DNA of 64,000 bases from CADEDH01 sp965216205 (lineage in GTDB: Bacteria; Actinomycetota; Acidimicrobiia; Acidimicrobiales; SZUA-35): assembly GCA_965216205.1 (NCBI GenBank), contig OZ244139.1, forward strand, positions 3,782,001-3,846,000, in the 5' to 3' direction. Below, piece by piece: positions 16,636 to 24,362 of this stretch. The first letter of the stretch is position 1. Each line of letters starts with the position of its first letter. Position numbers and translations under genes: made by a program. The notes under the pieces were generated by a model. The model was given only the letters and a program-made list of their open reading frames with translations. It was not told the origin of the DNA and searched no databases.

Positions 16636-17616
16636 ATGTCCGATCCAACCGGCGACCTGCCGGGCGAGACCCCGGGGGAAGGGCTCGAGCCGAGCCAGAA
16701 CTCGCTCCTCCGCCTCGTCGACGACATCGTTGACGAGGCCGTCAACGATGCTGGCGGCGATCCCGACGGGCCGTCGGCTGCGGCGAACACGGCGCCGAGT
16801 CCACCGCCCCACCTCTCGCCGTCGTCGGCGACCTCGTTCGAGCAGTGTCCCCGCCGGTGGAAGTTCAGGTACGTCGACCGCGAACGGGAGCCCTCGGGCC
16901 AGGCTGCGCTGGTCGGCTCGTTCGCCCATCGGGTGCTCGAGTTCCTGTGCGGCCTTCCCGCCCGGCACCGGACGACGGATCAGGCAAAGGCACTGGCCAA
17001 GGAGCTCTGGCCCGATTTCGAGGCCGAGCCCGACTATCTGGCACTCGAGCTCGACGACGACGAAGGCCGTGCGTTCCGGTGGCACGCCTGGCTCGCGATC
17101 ATGGGGCTCTGGGACCTGGAGGACCCGGCCGGGGTCGAGGTGGTCTCCACCGAGCAGAAGGTGAACGTCACCCTGGGCGAAGTGCCCTTCGTGGGGGTGA
17201 TCGACCGGGTCGACCGCTGCGCCGACCGGCTCGTCGTGAGCGACTACAAGTCGGGAACGCTGCCCGGCGTTCGGTGGCGGGACGACAAGATGCGCCAGGT
17301 CATGCTGTACGCAGCGGCCATCGCCCGGTCGACGGGCGAGCAGCCCGAGCGGGCCCGTCTCCTCTATCTCGGCCAGCGGATCCTCGACGTCACCGTCACC
17401 GATCGGCGCATCGAGGAAGCGGAGTCGCACCTGGCCGGCACCTGGCATGACGTCACCAGCGCCTGCGCCGCCGAGACCTTCGACCCGAAGCCCACCGTGC
17501 TGTGCGGCTGGTGCCCGTTCGTGGAACGGTGCCCCGAGGGCCGGGCCGAGCTCGTTCGCCGGTCGGGCGAGGGAACGTTGCCTGCACATGCGCCGGCGGC
17601 GGCGTTGGTGGCCTGA
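16636..17616 (+). CDS. RecB-type PD-(D/E)XK nuclease with Fe-S cluster motif
   Basis: 326 residues from ATG 16636; an ATG at 16624 would add four residues but falls inside a GATAAT -10-like box (16620-16625), so the later start is preferred. Nuclease motifs: FAHRVLEFL (RecB His), FVGVIDRVDR (metal-binding Asp) and VVSDYKSG (D and K of PD-(D/E)XK). Cysteines in FEQCPRRWKF and the tail CGWCPFVERC give the one-plus-three arrangement of the 4Fe-4S cluster found in AddB, Cas4 and related single-domain nucleases. No cas genes are present, so Cas4 is not indicated. A stand-alone repair or recombination nuclease is likely. The N-terminal 50 residues are acidic and low-complexity. Confidence 0.85.
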   Translation: MSDPTGDLPGETPGEGLEPSQNSLLRLVDDIVDEAVNDAGGDPDGPSAAANTAPSPPPHLSPSSATSFEQCPRRWKFRYVDREREPSGQAALVGSFAHRVLEFLCGLPARHRTTDQAKALAKELWPDFEAEPDYLALELDDDEGRAFRWHAWLAIMGLWDLEDPAGVEVVSTEQKVNVTLGEVPFVGVIDRVDRCADRLVVSDYKSGTLPGVRWRDDKMRQVMLYAAAIARSTGEQPERARLLYLGQRILDVTVTDRRIEEAESHLAGTWHDVTSACAAETFDPKPTVLCGWCPFVERCPEGRAELVRRSGEGTLPAHAPAAALVA

Positions 17617-17797
17617 CGAACCGCTATCGTTGCCAGTCGCCAGCGGACGTCGCCCGTGATCGGGGCTCCCGCCGCCGCTGGAACGCTCAAGAGTCGTTGG
17701 GATCGTGCCGACATGCGGACCGACGGGTTGCGCCCGTGTGACCCGCGTTCGCCGGCCTCTCCCAGCGAGCCTCGTCGGACATCAACGGAGATGTTGG

Positions 17798-17974
17798 ATG
17801 ACCCTCACCCAGGAACCCTACGAGTCCATGCTCATCGAAGCCGGCTGGTACCCGGACCCCGACCAGGTCCACGAGCTCCGCTACTTCGATGGCGCGATGT
17901 GGACCGGCCATGTCACCCATTACGGGCCGACACCGTGCGCCGGCTGCGCCGCGCTGCGACCGCCGGGCGGCTGA
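17798..17974 (+). CDS. DUF2510 miniprotein
   Basis: 58 residues from ATG 17798, with GGAG at 17787-17790 as ribosome binding site. Almost the whole protein is one DUF2510 motif: AGWYPDPDQVHELRYFDGAMWT, normally the cytoplasmic head of a membrane protein. Here no membrane segment follows; the tail is CAGCAALRPPGG with a CxxC pair that could bind metal. It ends 14 nt before the 3' end of the convergent RIO kinase gene. Role unknown. Confidence 0.65.
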   Translation: MTLTQEPYESMLIEAGWYPDPDQVHELRYFDGAMWTGHVTHYGPTPCAGCAALRPPGG

Positions 17975-17987
17975 TCGGCGGCCGCCG

Positions 17988-18782
17988 TCACCAACGGACC
18001 GAGCCGAGCAGTTCGGCGAACACCGCCTCGGGGTCGAGCTCGTGGCCGCGCCTGGTGAACCAGGTGCACGCGTTCACCACGTCGCGGTGGAGGAAGTCGA
18101 GGCCCTGCGGATTGGCCGCCAGGTCGATCGCCTGGGGAAAGTCGATGAACCACAACCGCTCGTCCCACCACAGCAGGTTGTACGCGGACAGGTCACCGTG
18201 GGCCCACCCGGCGGCGGTGATCGCGGCGAGCCCGTCGACGAGCTGTCGAGCCGCCGATCCGAGCACCGCACCGTCGATTCGGGCCTCGGCGAGCTGTGGC
18301 GCCGCCTGATCCCGGGCCCCCACGTACTGGAGCACGAAGCGGTCATCGCTGAACGAGACCGGGTAGGGCACCGGGACCCCGCTCGCCCACAGCTTCCGCA
18401 TCACGTTGAACTCGTGGTCGGTCCACCGCGTCTGGAGCAGCCGCTTGCCGTGCGCCGACATCCGCTCGACCGCCCGGCGATCGCGCGACTTCCGGAACTG
18501 TCGGCCCTCCCGATACTGGACGTCGTGGCGGAAGCTCGACGCCCGCTGCACACCGAGCGCCTCGAGCTGACCCTTGCTGGCGACGGTCCGGGGCAGGTAG
18601 TGCTTCTCGGCCAGCAGGCATCGGCGGCCGTCGGCCCCGGTTCGCTCGATCAGACCGACCTGCGCCTCCTTGCCGGCGCGGAGCACGCCGAGCTCGGTGT
18701 CGACGAACGGCTCGGCCACCAGCCACGATGGTGTTTCGTCGTCGACGCCATCCTCATCGGGAGCGACGCCTTGCCAGCTCAT
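17988..18782 (-). CDS. RIO-type serine/threonine kinase
   Basis: 264 residues from ATG 18782; a GTG at 18788 would add two. Kinase landmarks of the RIO1 group: AGKEAQVGL (P-loop equivalent), AEKHYLP (ATP lysine), VPVPYPVSFSDDRFVLQYVG (hinge), AHGDLSAYNLLWW (catalytic loop, with Asp and Asn) and FIDFPQAIDL (metal-binding Asp in place of DFG). The segment RTVASKGQLEALGVQRASSFRHDVQYREGRQFRK is the flexible loop typical of RIO1. In archaea and eukaryotes RIO kinases mature the small ribosomal subunit; bacterial targets are little known. A TACGTT box (18791-18796, minus strand) 8 nt upstream suggests a nearly leaderless transcript. Confidence 0.85.
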   Translation of the reverse strand: MSWQGVAPDEDGVDDETPSWLVAEPFVDTELGVLRAGKEAQVGLIERTGADGRRCLLAEKHYLPRTVASKGQLEALGVQRASSFRHDVQYREGRQFRKSRDRRAVERMSAHGKRLLQTRWTDHEFNVMRKLWASGVPVPYPVSFSDDRFVLQYVGARDQAAPQLAEARIDGAVLGSAARQLVDGLAAITAAGWAHGDLSAYNLLWWDERLWFIDFPQAIDLAANPQGLDFLHRDVVNACTWFTRRGHELDPEAVFAELLGSVRW

Positions 18783-18866
18783 GTCCACGTAACGTAGACG
18801 TGGCTCGAACGCCCGTCGTACGAATTTCTCCCCAGCTGCGCCCTGGGCTTGGCGGCGATCGCCAGC

Positions 18867-19748
18867 TCATGTCGCGGTTGCGGTTCGGCGTTGGTGGCAG
18901 GGGGCGCAGCGGAGTTGGAGCTCGTCGACTCGGGTGTGCTGGGTGGTCTGGTGGTCGGGTACGTGGTCGTACTGGAGGAGTTGGTGGCGTCCGCAGTCGA
19001 CGCAGGCCTGGTCGCGGGCGTTGACGTAGCGTTTCTGTCGGGTGGTGGGGTGTCGTCGGCGGTGTGACACGGCGATGGGGTCACCCGCTGCGTCGGTGTG
19101 TTGTTGGGCCACGGTGGGCCAGGTGCGGTCCTGTTGCTGGCGTGGTCGGGTGCGCATGATCAGCGTGGTCAGGGCGGCGATGAGCACCGCTGCTCGGAGT
19201 GGGGGGAGGCGGAGGGTGAAGGTGGTCATCCCGTCGGGGTCGCATCGCCATCGGAGGCTGCGTTGTTGGTGGTGCCACCGGTCGAGTGCTTCGGGGTCGT
19301 CGCCGGTGGTGAGCCAGGCGGCGATGGCTCGGGCGAGGTGGTTGGCGGGGGTGGTGCGGGCGATGGTCAACAACTCGTGCTCGTTGTCGGGGGTGGCGAC
19401 CCTGGTGAGTGCCCGGACCTTGGCGTAGGAGATCTCCCCGTCCTCGAACGCGGTGTCGATGGTGGGGAGGTCGGTGAGTTTGTGGCCGATGCGGATCCAT
19501 TCCCGGGCGGTGCAGGATTCCACGTCGCACAGGGCGGCGAGCCACGCTGCGGGGGTGGCGGCGCCGTCGAGGGCCCACTGGTCATCGACGGTGGCTCTGG
19601 CCGCGAGGTGGACGAGTCGGTACTGGGATCTCGCCCACGTCTTGGCGACCGCCGTGATCTGCGCAGCGAGGGATTCGTGCTGGTCAGCGGACCGCGGACG
19701 CGTGTCCGCAGCGACCGACGAGGACGGGGGTGGAAGGGTGGACGCCAT
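18867..19748 (-). CDS. HNH endonuclease with DUF222-type N-terminus
   Basis: 293 residues from ATG 19748; earlier in-frame starts exist. The N-terminal 200 residues are the helical DUF222 type (SLAAQITAVAKTWARSQYRLVHLAARATVDDQ, then CTAREWIRIGHKLTDLPTID, FEDGEISYAKVRALTRVATPDNE). The C-terminal HNH domain reads RYVNARDQACVDCGR, QYDHV and LRCAPCHQRR, with two CxxC zinc pairs and the DH catalytic dyad. Such genes occur in many copies in actinobacterial genomes and have been linked to mobile or intron-like elements; their real role is unsettled. No repeats or intron structures flank this copy. Shorter than many family members. Confidence 0.8.
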   Translation of the reverse strand: MASTLPPPSSSVAADTRPRSADQHESLAAQITAVAKTWARSQYRLVHLAARATVDDQWALDGAATPAAWLAALCDVESCTAREWIRIGHKLTDLPTIDTAFEDGEISYAKVRALTRVATPDNEHELLTIARTTPANHLARAIAAWLTTGDDPEALDRWHHQQRSLRWRCDPDGMTTFTLRLPPLRAAVLIAALTTLIMRTRPRQQQDRTWPTVAQQHTDAAGDPIAVSHRRRHPTTRQKRYVNARDQACVDCGRHQLLQYDHVPDHQTTQHTRVDELQLRCAPCHQRRTATAT

Positions 19749-19813
19749 GACAGGACTCCCGTGGATCAGTATCGGGAAGGTGTTGTCTTCGGCACCCGGC
19801 GGCGCAACAGCGA

Positions 19814-19832
19814 GTTCGAGCTTCGCTCGAAC
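19814..19832. repeat. Perfect 8-bp inverted repeat upstream of the HNH gene
   Basis: GTTCGAGCttcGCTCGAAC is a perfect 8-bp stem with a 3-nt loop, located 66 nt before the HNH gene start in its promoter or leader. The half-sites face opposite to a LexA box (CGAAC-N4-GTTCG), so it is not an SOS site. It could be a hairpin in the HNH transcript leader or a regulator site. Confidence 0.5.
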
Positions 19833-20014
19833 CGAGCCTACTCCCGGGGTATGACACCGAAGAGCGCCGGGCCGAGCCCCCGTCCATTCACGGTTAGTGG
19901 CAGACCGCGTCGCCCAATCGACCACACGCAGTGGTATCGACGCGTCCGCTGCTGTCCGCGCCGGGTCTCGGGGCAGTTCAGGGGACCGGCGGATGACGTA
20001 GGGTCATCGACCTG

Positions 20015-20560
20015 GTGTCGTTCGTCGTGGCCAGCAGCGGCTACGTCCGTGGCATCATCCGGCCGGTCAACGAGACCGCAGCGCTCCTCCGCGCGCGGGG
20101 TGGAACGGTGGCCTGGGTCGTCCCCACGGTGGCTTCGCCTTCGCTGCTCGACCAGGAGTTCTACGGCCAGGAGATCGCTGCCGTCTACAGCCGGTCGGGA
20201 GGAGATGGTTCCGCTCGAGATCGGCTCTGGCAGGAGTTGGACGTCGGCGAGGACGACGTGATCGTCGAGAAGAGCGCTGCGAGCGCCTTCTTCCCTGGTC
20301 GCTGCGGGCTGCACGACGAGTTGCTCGCCCGCCGGATCGATTCGATCCTCATCGCGGGCACGGTTGCCAACGTCTGCTGCGAATCGTCGGTTCGGGATGC
20401 CTGGACGCTCGGCTACCGGGTCGTCATGCTCGCAGATGCCAACGCTGCGGCGACTGATGCGATGCTCAACGCGACGCTCCGCACGGTCTACCGGTCGTTC
20501 GGCGACGTGCGACCCACCGCTGAGGTTCGCGAGCTCCTCAGCGATCCGCGGGCCGAGTAG
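20015..20560 (+). CDS. Isochorismatase-like cysteine hydrolase, N-terminally truncated
   Basis: 181 residues from GTG 20015. The core is clear: IIRPVNETAALLRARGGTVAWVV, VIVEKSAASAFFPG (catalytic Lys), and SILIAGTVANVCCESSVRDAWTLGYRVVMLADANAA (catalytic Cys). The family acts on amides, vinyl ethers or N-carbamoyl groups using an Asp-Lys-Cys triad, with the Asp in an N-terminal VIDxQNDF strand. Here codons for V-I-D-L occur just before the GTG (20003-20014), but an in-frame TGA at 19994-19996 and the absence of any start codon leave the Asp outside the predicted protein. Either a non-standard start is used or the gene is a 5'-truncated remnant. A TAGGGT box lies at 19999-20004. Confidence 0.6.
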   Translation: MSFVVASSGYVRGIIRPVNETAALLRARGGTVAWVVPTVASPSLLDQEFYGQEIAAVYSRSGGDGSARDRLWQELDVGEDDVIVEKSAASAFFPGRCGLHDELLARRIDSILIAGTVANVCCESSVRDAWTLGYRVVMLADANAAATDAMLNATLRTVYRSFGDVRPTAEVRELLSDPRAE

Positions 20561-20652
20561 ATCGACTCATAGGGAGGTCGCTCAACCCGATCGGGTAAAG
20601 GCCGCCCCGGACCCGTCCGATGAACGGTGGACCGAGGAGGATCTGCGCGACC

Positions 20653-21042
20653 ATGCGGCACCGACGACCAGCAGAGACCGGCCCCCATGAGGCCGGCGCA
20701 GCCATGGTCGAGTTCGCGCTCGTGCTCCCGGTGCTCCTGATGCTCATCCTCGGCGGGATCGAGCTCGGCCGGGGTCTCCACCTCAAGTCGCTGCTCACCC
20801 ACGCCTCGAGAGAGGGCGCCCGAGCAGCCGCGGTCGGCAATACCGATGCCGAGCAGGTCACGATCGACGCCACCGGCGGCCTCGACCCTGCGCAGCTCGT
20901 GGTGACGATCAACCCGGACCCCTGCGTCGCGGGAGATCCGGTGACGGTCACCGTGAGCTACCCGTTCTCCTACTCGATCCCGTTCGTCACCGACGCCACG
21001 ACCACCATCGTCGAGACCGGCACGATGCGGTGCGGCGGATGA
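20653..21042 (+). CDS. tadE: TadE-like minor pseudopilin
   Basis: 129 residues from ATG 20653, with GAGGAGG at 20634-20640 as probable ribosome binding site; an ATG at 20620 lies upstream of that site. The N-terminus HEAGAAMVEFALVLPVLLMLILGGIELGRGL is the TadE signature: a short basic leader, Gly before the processing site, Glu at +5, then a hydrophobic helix. The remainder is a small beta domain with one Cys in the loop (PDPCVAG) and one near the C-terminus (MRCGG). In Tad systems TadE is cleaved by the prepilin peptidase and supports Flp pilus assembly. First gene of the seven-gene tad operon; its stop overlaps the tadG start (ATGA). Confidence 0.85.
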   Translation: MRHRRPAETGPHEAGAAMVEFALVLPVLLMLILGGIELGRGLHLKSLLTHASREGARAAAVGNTDAEQVTIDATGGLDPAQLVVTINPDPCVAGDPVTVTVSYPFSYSIPFVTDATTTIVETGTMRCGG

Positions 21043-22139
21043 CCGATCGCGCCGAGGCGGCCGATCGTCGGCACGAGACCGGTGCCACCATCACCGTGGT
21101 CGCCCTGCTCCTGACCGTGCTCCTGGCGATGGCGGCACTCCTCGTCGACCTCGGGCTCCTCTACCAGGAGCGACGCGAGCTGCAGAATGGCGCCGACGCC
21201 GCCGCCCTGGCGGTAGCCCAGGACTGCGCCGGCGGTGGCTGTGGGACGTACCAGGCGACGGCCGAGACCTACGCCGACGCCAACGCCAGCGACGGCCAGG
21301 CCGTCGTCGACCCCGTGACCTTCCCCACCGCGACCAGCGTGGAGGTGGTGGCCCGCACCGCAGACCCCGACGGCAGCCCTGGCCTCGTCCGGGCGGTGTT
21401 CGGCCGCGTGTTCGGCCGCGAGGGCCAGCAGGTCTCGGCCCGGGCCGTGGCCTCGTGGGGGTCACCAGCGTCGGGCGGTGCCCTGCCGCTGGCCATCTCG
21501 AGTTGTGAGTGGGAGGACGCCACCACATCCGGCGCTGTGTACGCCACTGGACCGCCGTTCGCCGATCCGACGCTCGAGTACACGATCTACATCCACGACT
21601 TCGGCACCCCGGCCGGCGGTGGGGGTGGTGGTGGTGCCGGTGGCGGTGGCGGTGGTGCCGGTGGCGGCGGGGGCGGCACGCCGGCCCAATGCCAGTTCGG
21701 TCCCGGTCAGGACATCGACGGCGACGGCGATCGGGTCGAGGGCGGCTTCGGCTGGCTCGACGCGACCGACTGCTGGGCCACGGTCGACGACCAGGGCTTC
21801 GTTGCCGCCGAACCGGGCAACGCCGTACCCAACGGCTGCACCGCCGACCACTTCATCGACAAGACCGTGTACATCCCGGTGTTCGACGACATCCCGACCG
21901 ACGCCGACCTGTGCCCAGCAGGCAGCCCGAGCAACAAGTGCTACCACATCATCGGGTTCGCTGCCTTCCACGTCACCGGGTTCCGGTTCAGCGGCGCCGG
22001 TCCGCTGGTGCACAACCCGCCGTGCAACAACCCCCAGCGCTGCCTGAGCGGGTACTTCCTCGACACCGTCACCGACTGGTCGCCCGGCGACCTCGGCGGA
22101 ACCGACCTCGGCGTGACCGTCGTCCGCCTCGCCGAATGA
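21039..22139 (+). CDS. tadG: TadG-like pilus assembly protein with polyglycine linker
   Basis: 366 residues from ATG 21039, overlapping the tadE stop. The N-terminus ETGATITVVALLLTVLLAMAALLVDLGLLYQERRELQNGADAAALAVAQDC is the TadG/pilus-assembly TM pattern, ending in the ELQNGADAAALA motif. An extracellular part follows, divided by a linker of about 22 glycines broken by single alanines (near residues 193-214). The distal part is Cys-rich (about eight cysteines) with an Asp-rich stretch DIDGDGDRVEGG that may bind calcium. TadG proteins are thought to anchor the pilus assembly machine to the envelope. The Gly linker DNA (21614-21678) is a GGYGGT-type simple repeat that may vary in length. Confidence 0.8.
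   Translation: MTDRAEAADRRHETGATITVVALLLTVLLAMAALLVDLGLLYQERRELQNGADAAALAVAQDCAGGGCGTYQATAETYADANASDGQAVVDPVTFPTATSVEVVARTADPDGSPGLVRAVFGRVFGREGQQVSARAVASWGSPASGGALPLAISSCEWEDATTSGAVYATGPPFADPTLEYTIYIHDFGTPAGGGGGGGAGGGGGGAGGGGGGTPAQCQFGPGQDIDGDGDRVEGGFGWLDATDCWATVDDQGFVAAEPGNAVPNGCTADHFIDKTVYIPVFDDIPTDADLCPAGSPSNKCYHIIGFAAFHVTGFRFSGAGPLVHNPPCNNPQRCLSGYFLDTVTDWSPGDLGGTDLGVTVVRLAE
21614..21678 (+). repeat. GGN simple repeat in tadG (polyglycine linker)
   Basis: About 65 nt of GGT/GGC/GGG codons, interrupted by GCC alanine codons at regular intervals, give a G7-A-G6-A-G6 pattern. The low complexity makes it prone to slippage; a change by a non-multiple of three would truncate TadG. Confidence 0.7.
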
Positions 22140-22236
22140 TCTGGCCAATGCGCTGCCGAATGAGCCGTCCGCACGAGCCCGCCGACCGAACCTGTCCGAC
22201 TGAAGCACACCACTTGGAGCATGAGGGGATGACCCG

Positions 22237-23133
22237 ATGAAAGCACGACTACCAGCCATTCTGGCCGCTCTGGTACTGGCCGGGCTGGGCACCGCACTGC
22301 TCGGCACGTACGTGGCCGACCAGGGCGACGACGGCGGAGGCACCGCCCTCGGCCCGACCACCGAGGTGCTCATCGTCCAGTCGGCGATCGACGCCGGGAC
22401 CGCGGCCGCCGACCTGACCGACTCGGTCGCCCTCCGATCGGTGCCCGAGGGCCTGGTGGCCGACGGTGCCGTGACCGATCTGGCCGAGGTGGCCGACTCG
22501 GTCACCACCGCCGACCTGCTCCCCGGCGAGCAGGTGCTGGCCGACCGGTTCGTGGCCCCCGACGACTACGTGCCCGGCGCCATCGGATTCGTGGCGGTGC
22601 CCGACGACCTGAACCAGGTCTCATTCAGCATCACCAACGAGCGGGCGCTCGGCGGTCAGGTTCGACCGGGAGACCGCGTGGCCTTCCTCGCCAGCTTCAC
22701 CGTCGAGGCCGACGAGGGCGCAGCCGAGGTGACGTCCATGCTCATCCACGACCTGCTGGTCACCGCCGTGAGCGGCGGGGCGACCGTGGGCGACGACGGG
22801 GACGACGAGGAGGCTGCCGCCGGTCCGCTGACCGTGACCCTGGCCGGCGACGCCCACCAGGTGGAGCGAATCGTGTTCTCGAAGGAGTTCGGCCGGATCT
22901 GGTTGGCCCGCTCCGCCGAGAACGGCGAGCGGAACGAGGAGATCACCTACTTCCCCGGCGTGCTGGCCGATGACGCCACGGCGCTGCAGGACTGGCTCGA
23001 CCTGACCGGCTCGGTCCTCACACCGCCGCCCTCCCCCGCCGGCGACCCCGGCCCCGCGACCGCGGATGATCCCCCCGCCGACGAGCCCGTCCCGACGGCG
23101 ACCGGCAACGCCACGGAAGGATCCTCCTCGTGA
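22237..23133 (+). CDS. cpaB: CpaB/RcpC-like Flp pilus assembly protein (SAF domain)
   Basis: 298 residues. One N-terminal transmembrane helix (AILAALVLAGLGTALLGTYVA) is followed by a SAF-type domain: TTEVLIVQSAIDAGTAAADL, LLPGEQVLADRFV, and DLNQVSFSITNERALGGQVRPGDRVAFLASF, all typical of CpaB/RcpC. These periplasmic or cell-wall-side proteins gate or stabilise the Tad apparatus. The C-terminus is Pro/Asp/Thr-rich and disordered. A 97-nt gap from tadG contains GAGGGGATGACCCG, so GAGGGG serves as ribosome binding site. The stop overlaps the tadZ start (GTGA, 23130-23133). Confidence 0.85.
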   Translation: MKARLPAILAALVLAGLGTALLGTYVADQGDDGGGTALGPTTEVLIVQSAIDAGTAAADLTDSVALRSVPEGLVADGAVTDLAEVADSVTTADLLPGEQVLADRFVAPDDYVPGAIGFVAVPDDLNQVSFSITNERALGGQVRPGDRVAFLASFTVEADEGAAEVTSMLIHDLLVTAVSGGATVGDDGDDEEAAAGPLTVTLAGDAHQVERIVFSKEFGRIWLARSAENGERNEEITYFPGVLADDATALQDWLDLTGSVLTPPPSPAGDPGPATADDPPADEPVPTATGNATEGSSS

Positions 23134-24362
23134 CCACGCCGACCTCGACCGACCCCCTCCTCGACGATGGCCTGGACGGCCCGGTCGACGGGCTCGACGG
23201 GGGCGCCTCGCTCCGTCGCCGCCTCCTCGATCGCCATGGCGCCGACCTGGATCAGCACGTCACCCTCATCGACGACCTGACCGGCTCGAACCCGACCGCG
23301 GTCGCAGCGAGCGTCGCCGAGAGCGGTCGGGCCCCCGTGGTGGTGATCGACGCCACCGTGGAGCTCGACACCGCGATCGAGCTGGTCGCTGCGCTCGACG
23401 AGCAGGCGCCGACCACGTCGACGGTGCTGGTGGCCGAACCCACCGCCGACACCCTGGCCCGGGCCATGCGGGCCGGCGCAGCCGACGTGGTGGGAGCTGA
23501 CGTCGACGACGCCTCGTTCGACCACGTGCTCGATCGGGCACGATCCCGGGCCATGCGGGCCGGGCCACCGGTCGGCGAGGGCGAGCAGATCGGTTCGACG
23601 GTACTGGTCGTGGTGTCGCCGAAGGGAGGCGCCGGCAAGACGTTCCTCGCCACCAACCTGGCGCTGGCCCTGACCCGCAGCCACCCCGATCAGACCGTGC
23701 TGGTGGACCTCGATCTCCAGTTCGGCGACGTCGCCGCCACCCTCGGCCTCCACCCCGAGTACACGTTCACCCACGCCGTGTCGGCCAACCCGAACCCCAC
23801 GGCGCTCAAAGGCTTCCTCACCCCGCACCCCTCCCGACTGCTGTGCCTCTGCGCCCCCAGCGATCCGGTGGAGGCGGAGGACACGCCGATCACCGGTCCG
23901 GCCGAGGTGCTGGCCAAGCTCCGGGAGTCGTTCCGGTGGATCGTGGTCGACACCTCCCCGGGGCTGTCGGAGGCCACGATGACGGCGATCGAGGCGGCGA
24001 ACGACCTGATCGTCGTGTCGTCGACCGACGTCGCCAGCGTCAACGCCTGCCGCAAGGAGCTCGACATCATCGAGCAGATGGCCCGGCCGGGGTCCAGCTC
24101 GATCCACTTCGTGCTGAACCGGTCGGACGCCCGCGTCGGGCTCGACCCCGACGACATCGCCGCCGTGATCGGCCGCGAACCGGTCGGCGGCATCCCGTCG
24201 TCTGGCGCGATACCGATGTCGATGAACCACGGCGAACCGGTGGTCCTGGCCGATGCCGGCTCATCGCCAGCCAGGGCCATCGAGGCGATCGCCGCGGCGA
24301 TAACCGGCGAGACCGGGATCGCTGCCGGCAACCGCCGGTTCCTCGGGAGGTTCATGCGATGA
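23130..24362 (+). CDS. tadZ: TadZ/CpaE-like MinD-family ATPase
   Basis: 410 residues from GTG 23130. An N-terminal receiver-like domain (residues 40-145; VTLIDDLTGSNP, VVVIDATVELDTAIELV, TVLVAEPTADTLARAMRAGAADVV) lacks a clear phospho-acceptor site. It is joined to a MinD/ParA-type ATPase with the deviant Walker A SPKGGAGKTF (163-172), LVDLDLQFGDVAATLGL (switch region) and WIVVDTSPG (Walker B). TadZ localises the Tad secretion system to its polar or focal site. Start and stop overlap both neighbours (GTGA, ATGA), so stoichiometric coupling with cpaB and tadA is likely. Confidence 0.88.
   Translation: MTTPTSTDPLLDDGLDGPVDGLDGGASLRRRLLDRHGADLDQHVTLIDDLTGSNPTAVAASVAESGRAPVVVIDATVELDTAIELVAALDEQAPTTSTVLVAEPTADTLARAMRAGAADVVGADVDDASFDHVLDRARSRAMRAGPPVGEGEQIGSTVLVVVSPKGGAGKTFLATNLALALTRSHPDQTVLVDLDLQFGDVAATLGLHPEYTFTHAVSANPNPTALKGFLTPHPSRLLCLCAPSDPVEAEDTPITGPAEVLAKLRESFRWIVVDTSPGLSEATMTAIEAANDLIVVSSTDVASVNACRKELDIIEQMARPGSSSIHFVLNRSDARVGLDPDDIAAVIGREPVGGIPSSGAIPMSMNHGEPVVLADAGSSPARAIEAIAAAITGETGIAAGNRRFLGRFMR

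Noticed and set aside
16636..17616. Cas4 nuclease of a CRISPR system
   Set aside because: The nuclease and Fe-S layout fits, but no cas1/cas2 or CRISPR array exists in the window; direct repeats found are short tandem units without spacers.
18867..19748. Insertion sequence or group II intron carrying the HNH gene
   Set aside because: No terminal inverted repeats, target duplications, reverse transcriptase or intron domain structures flank the gene.
19814..19837. Possible LexA/SOS box upstream of the HNH gene
   Set aside because: Half-sites are GTTCGA...TCGAAC, the reverse of the actinobacterial LexA order CGAAC-N4-GTTCG, and the spacing is wrong.
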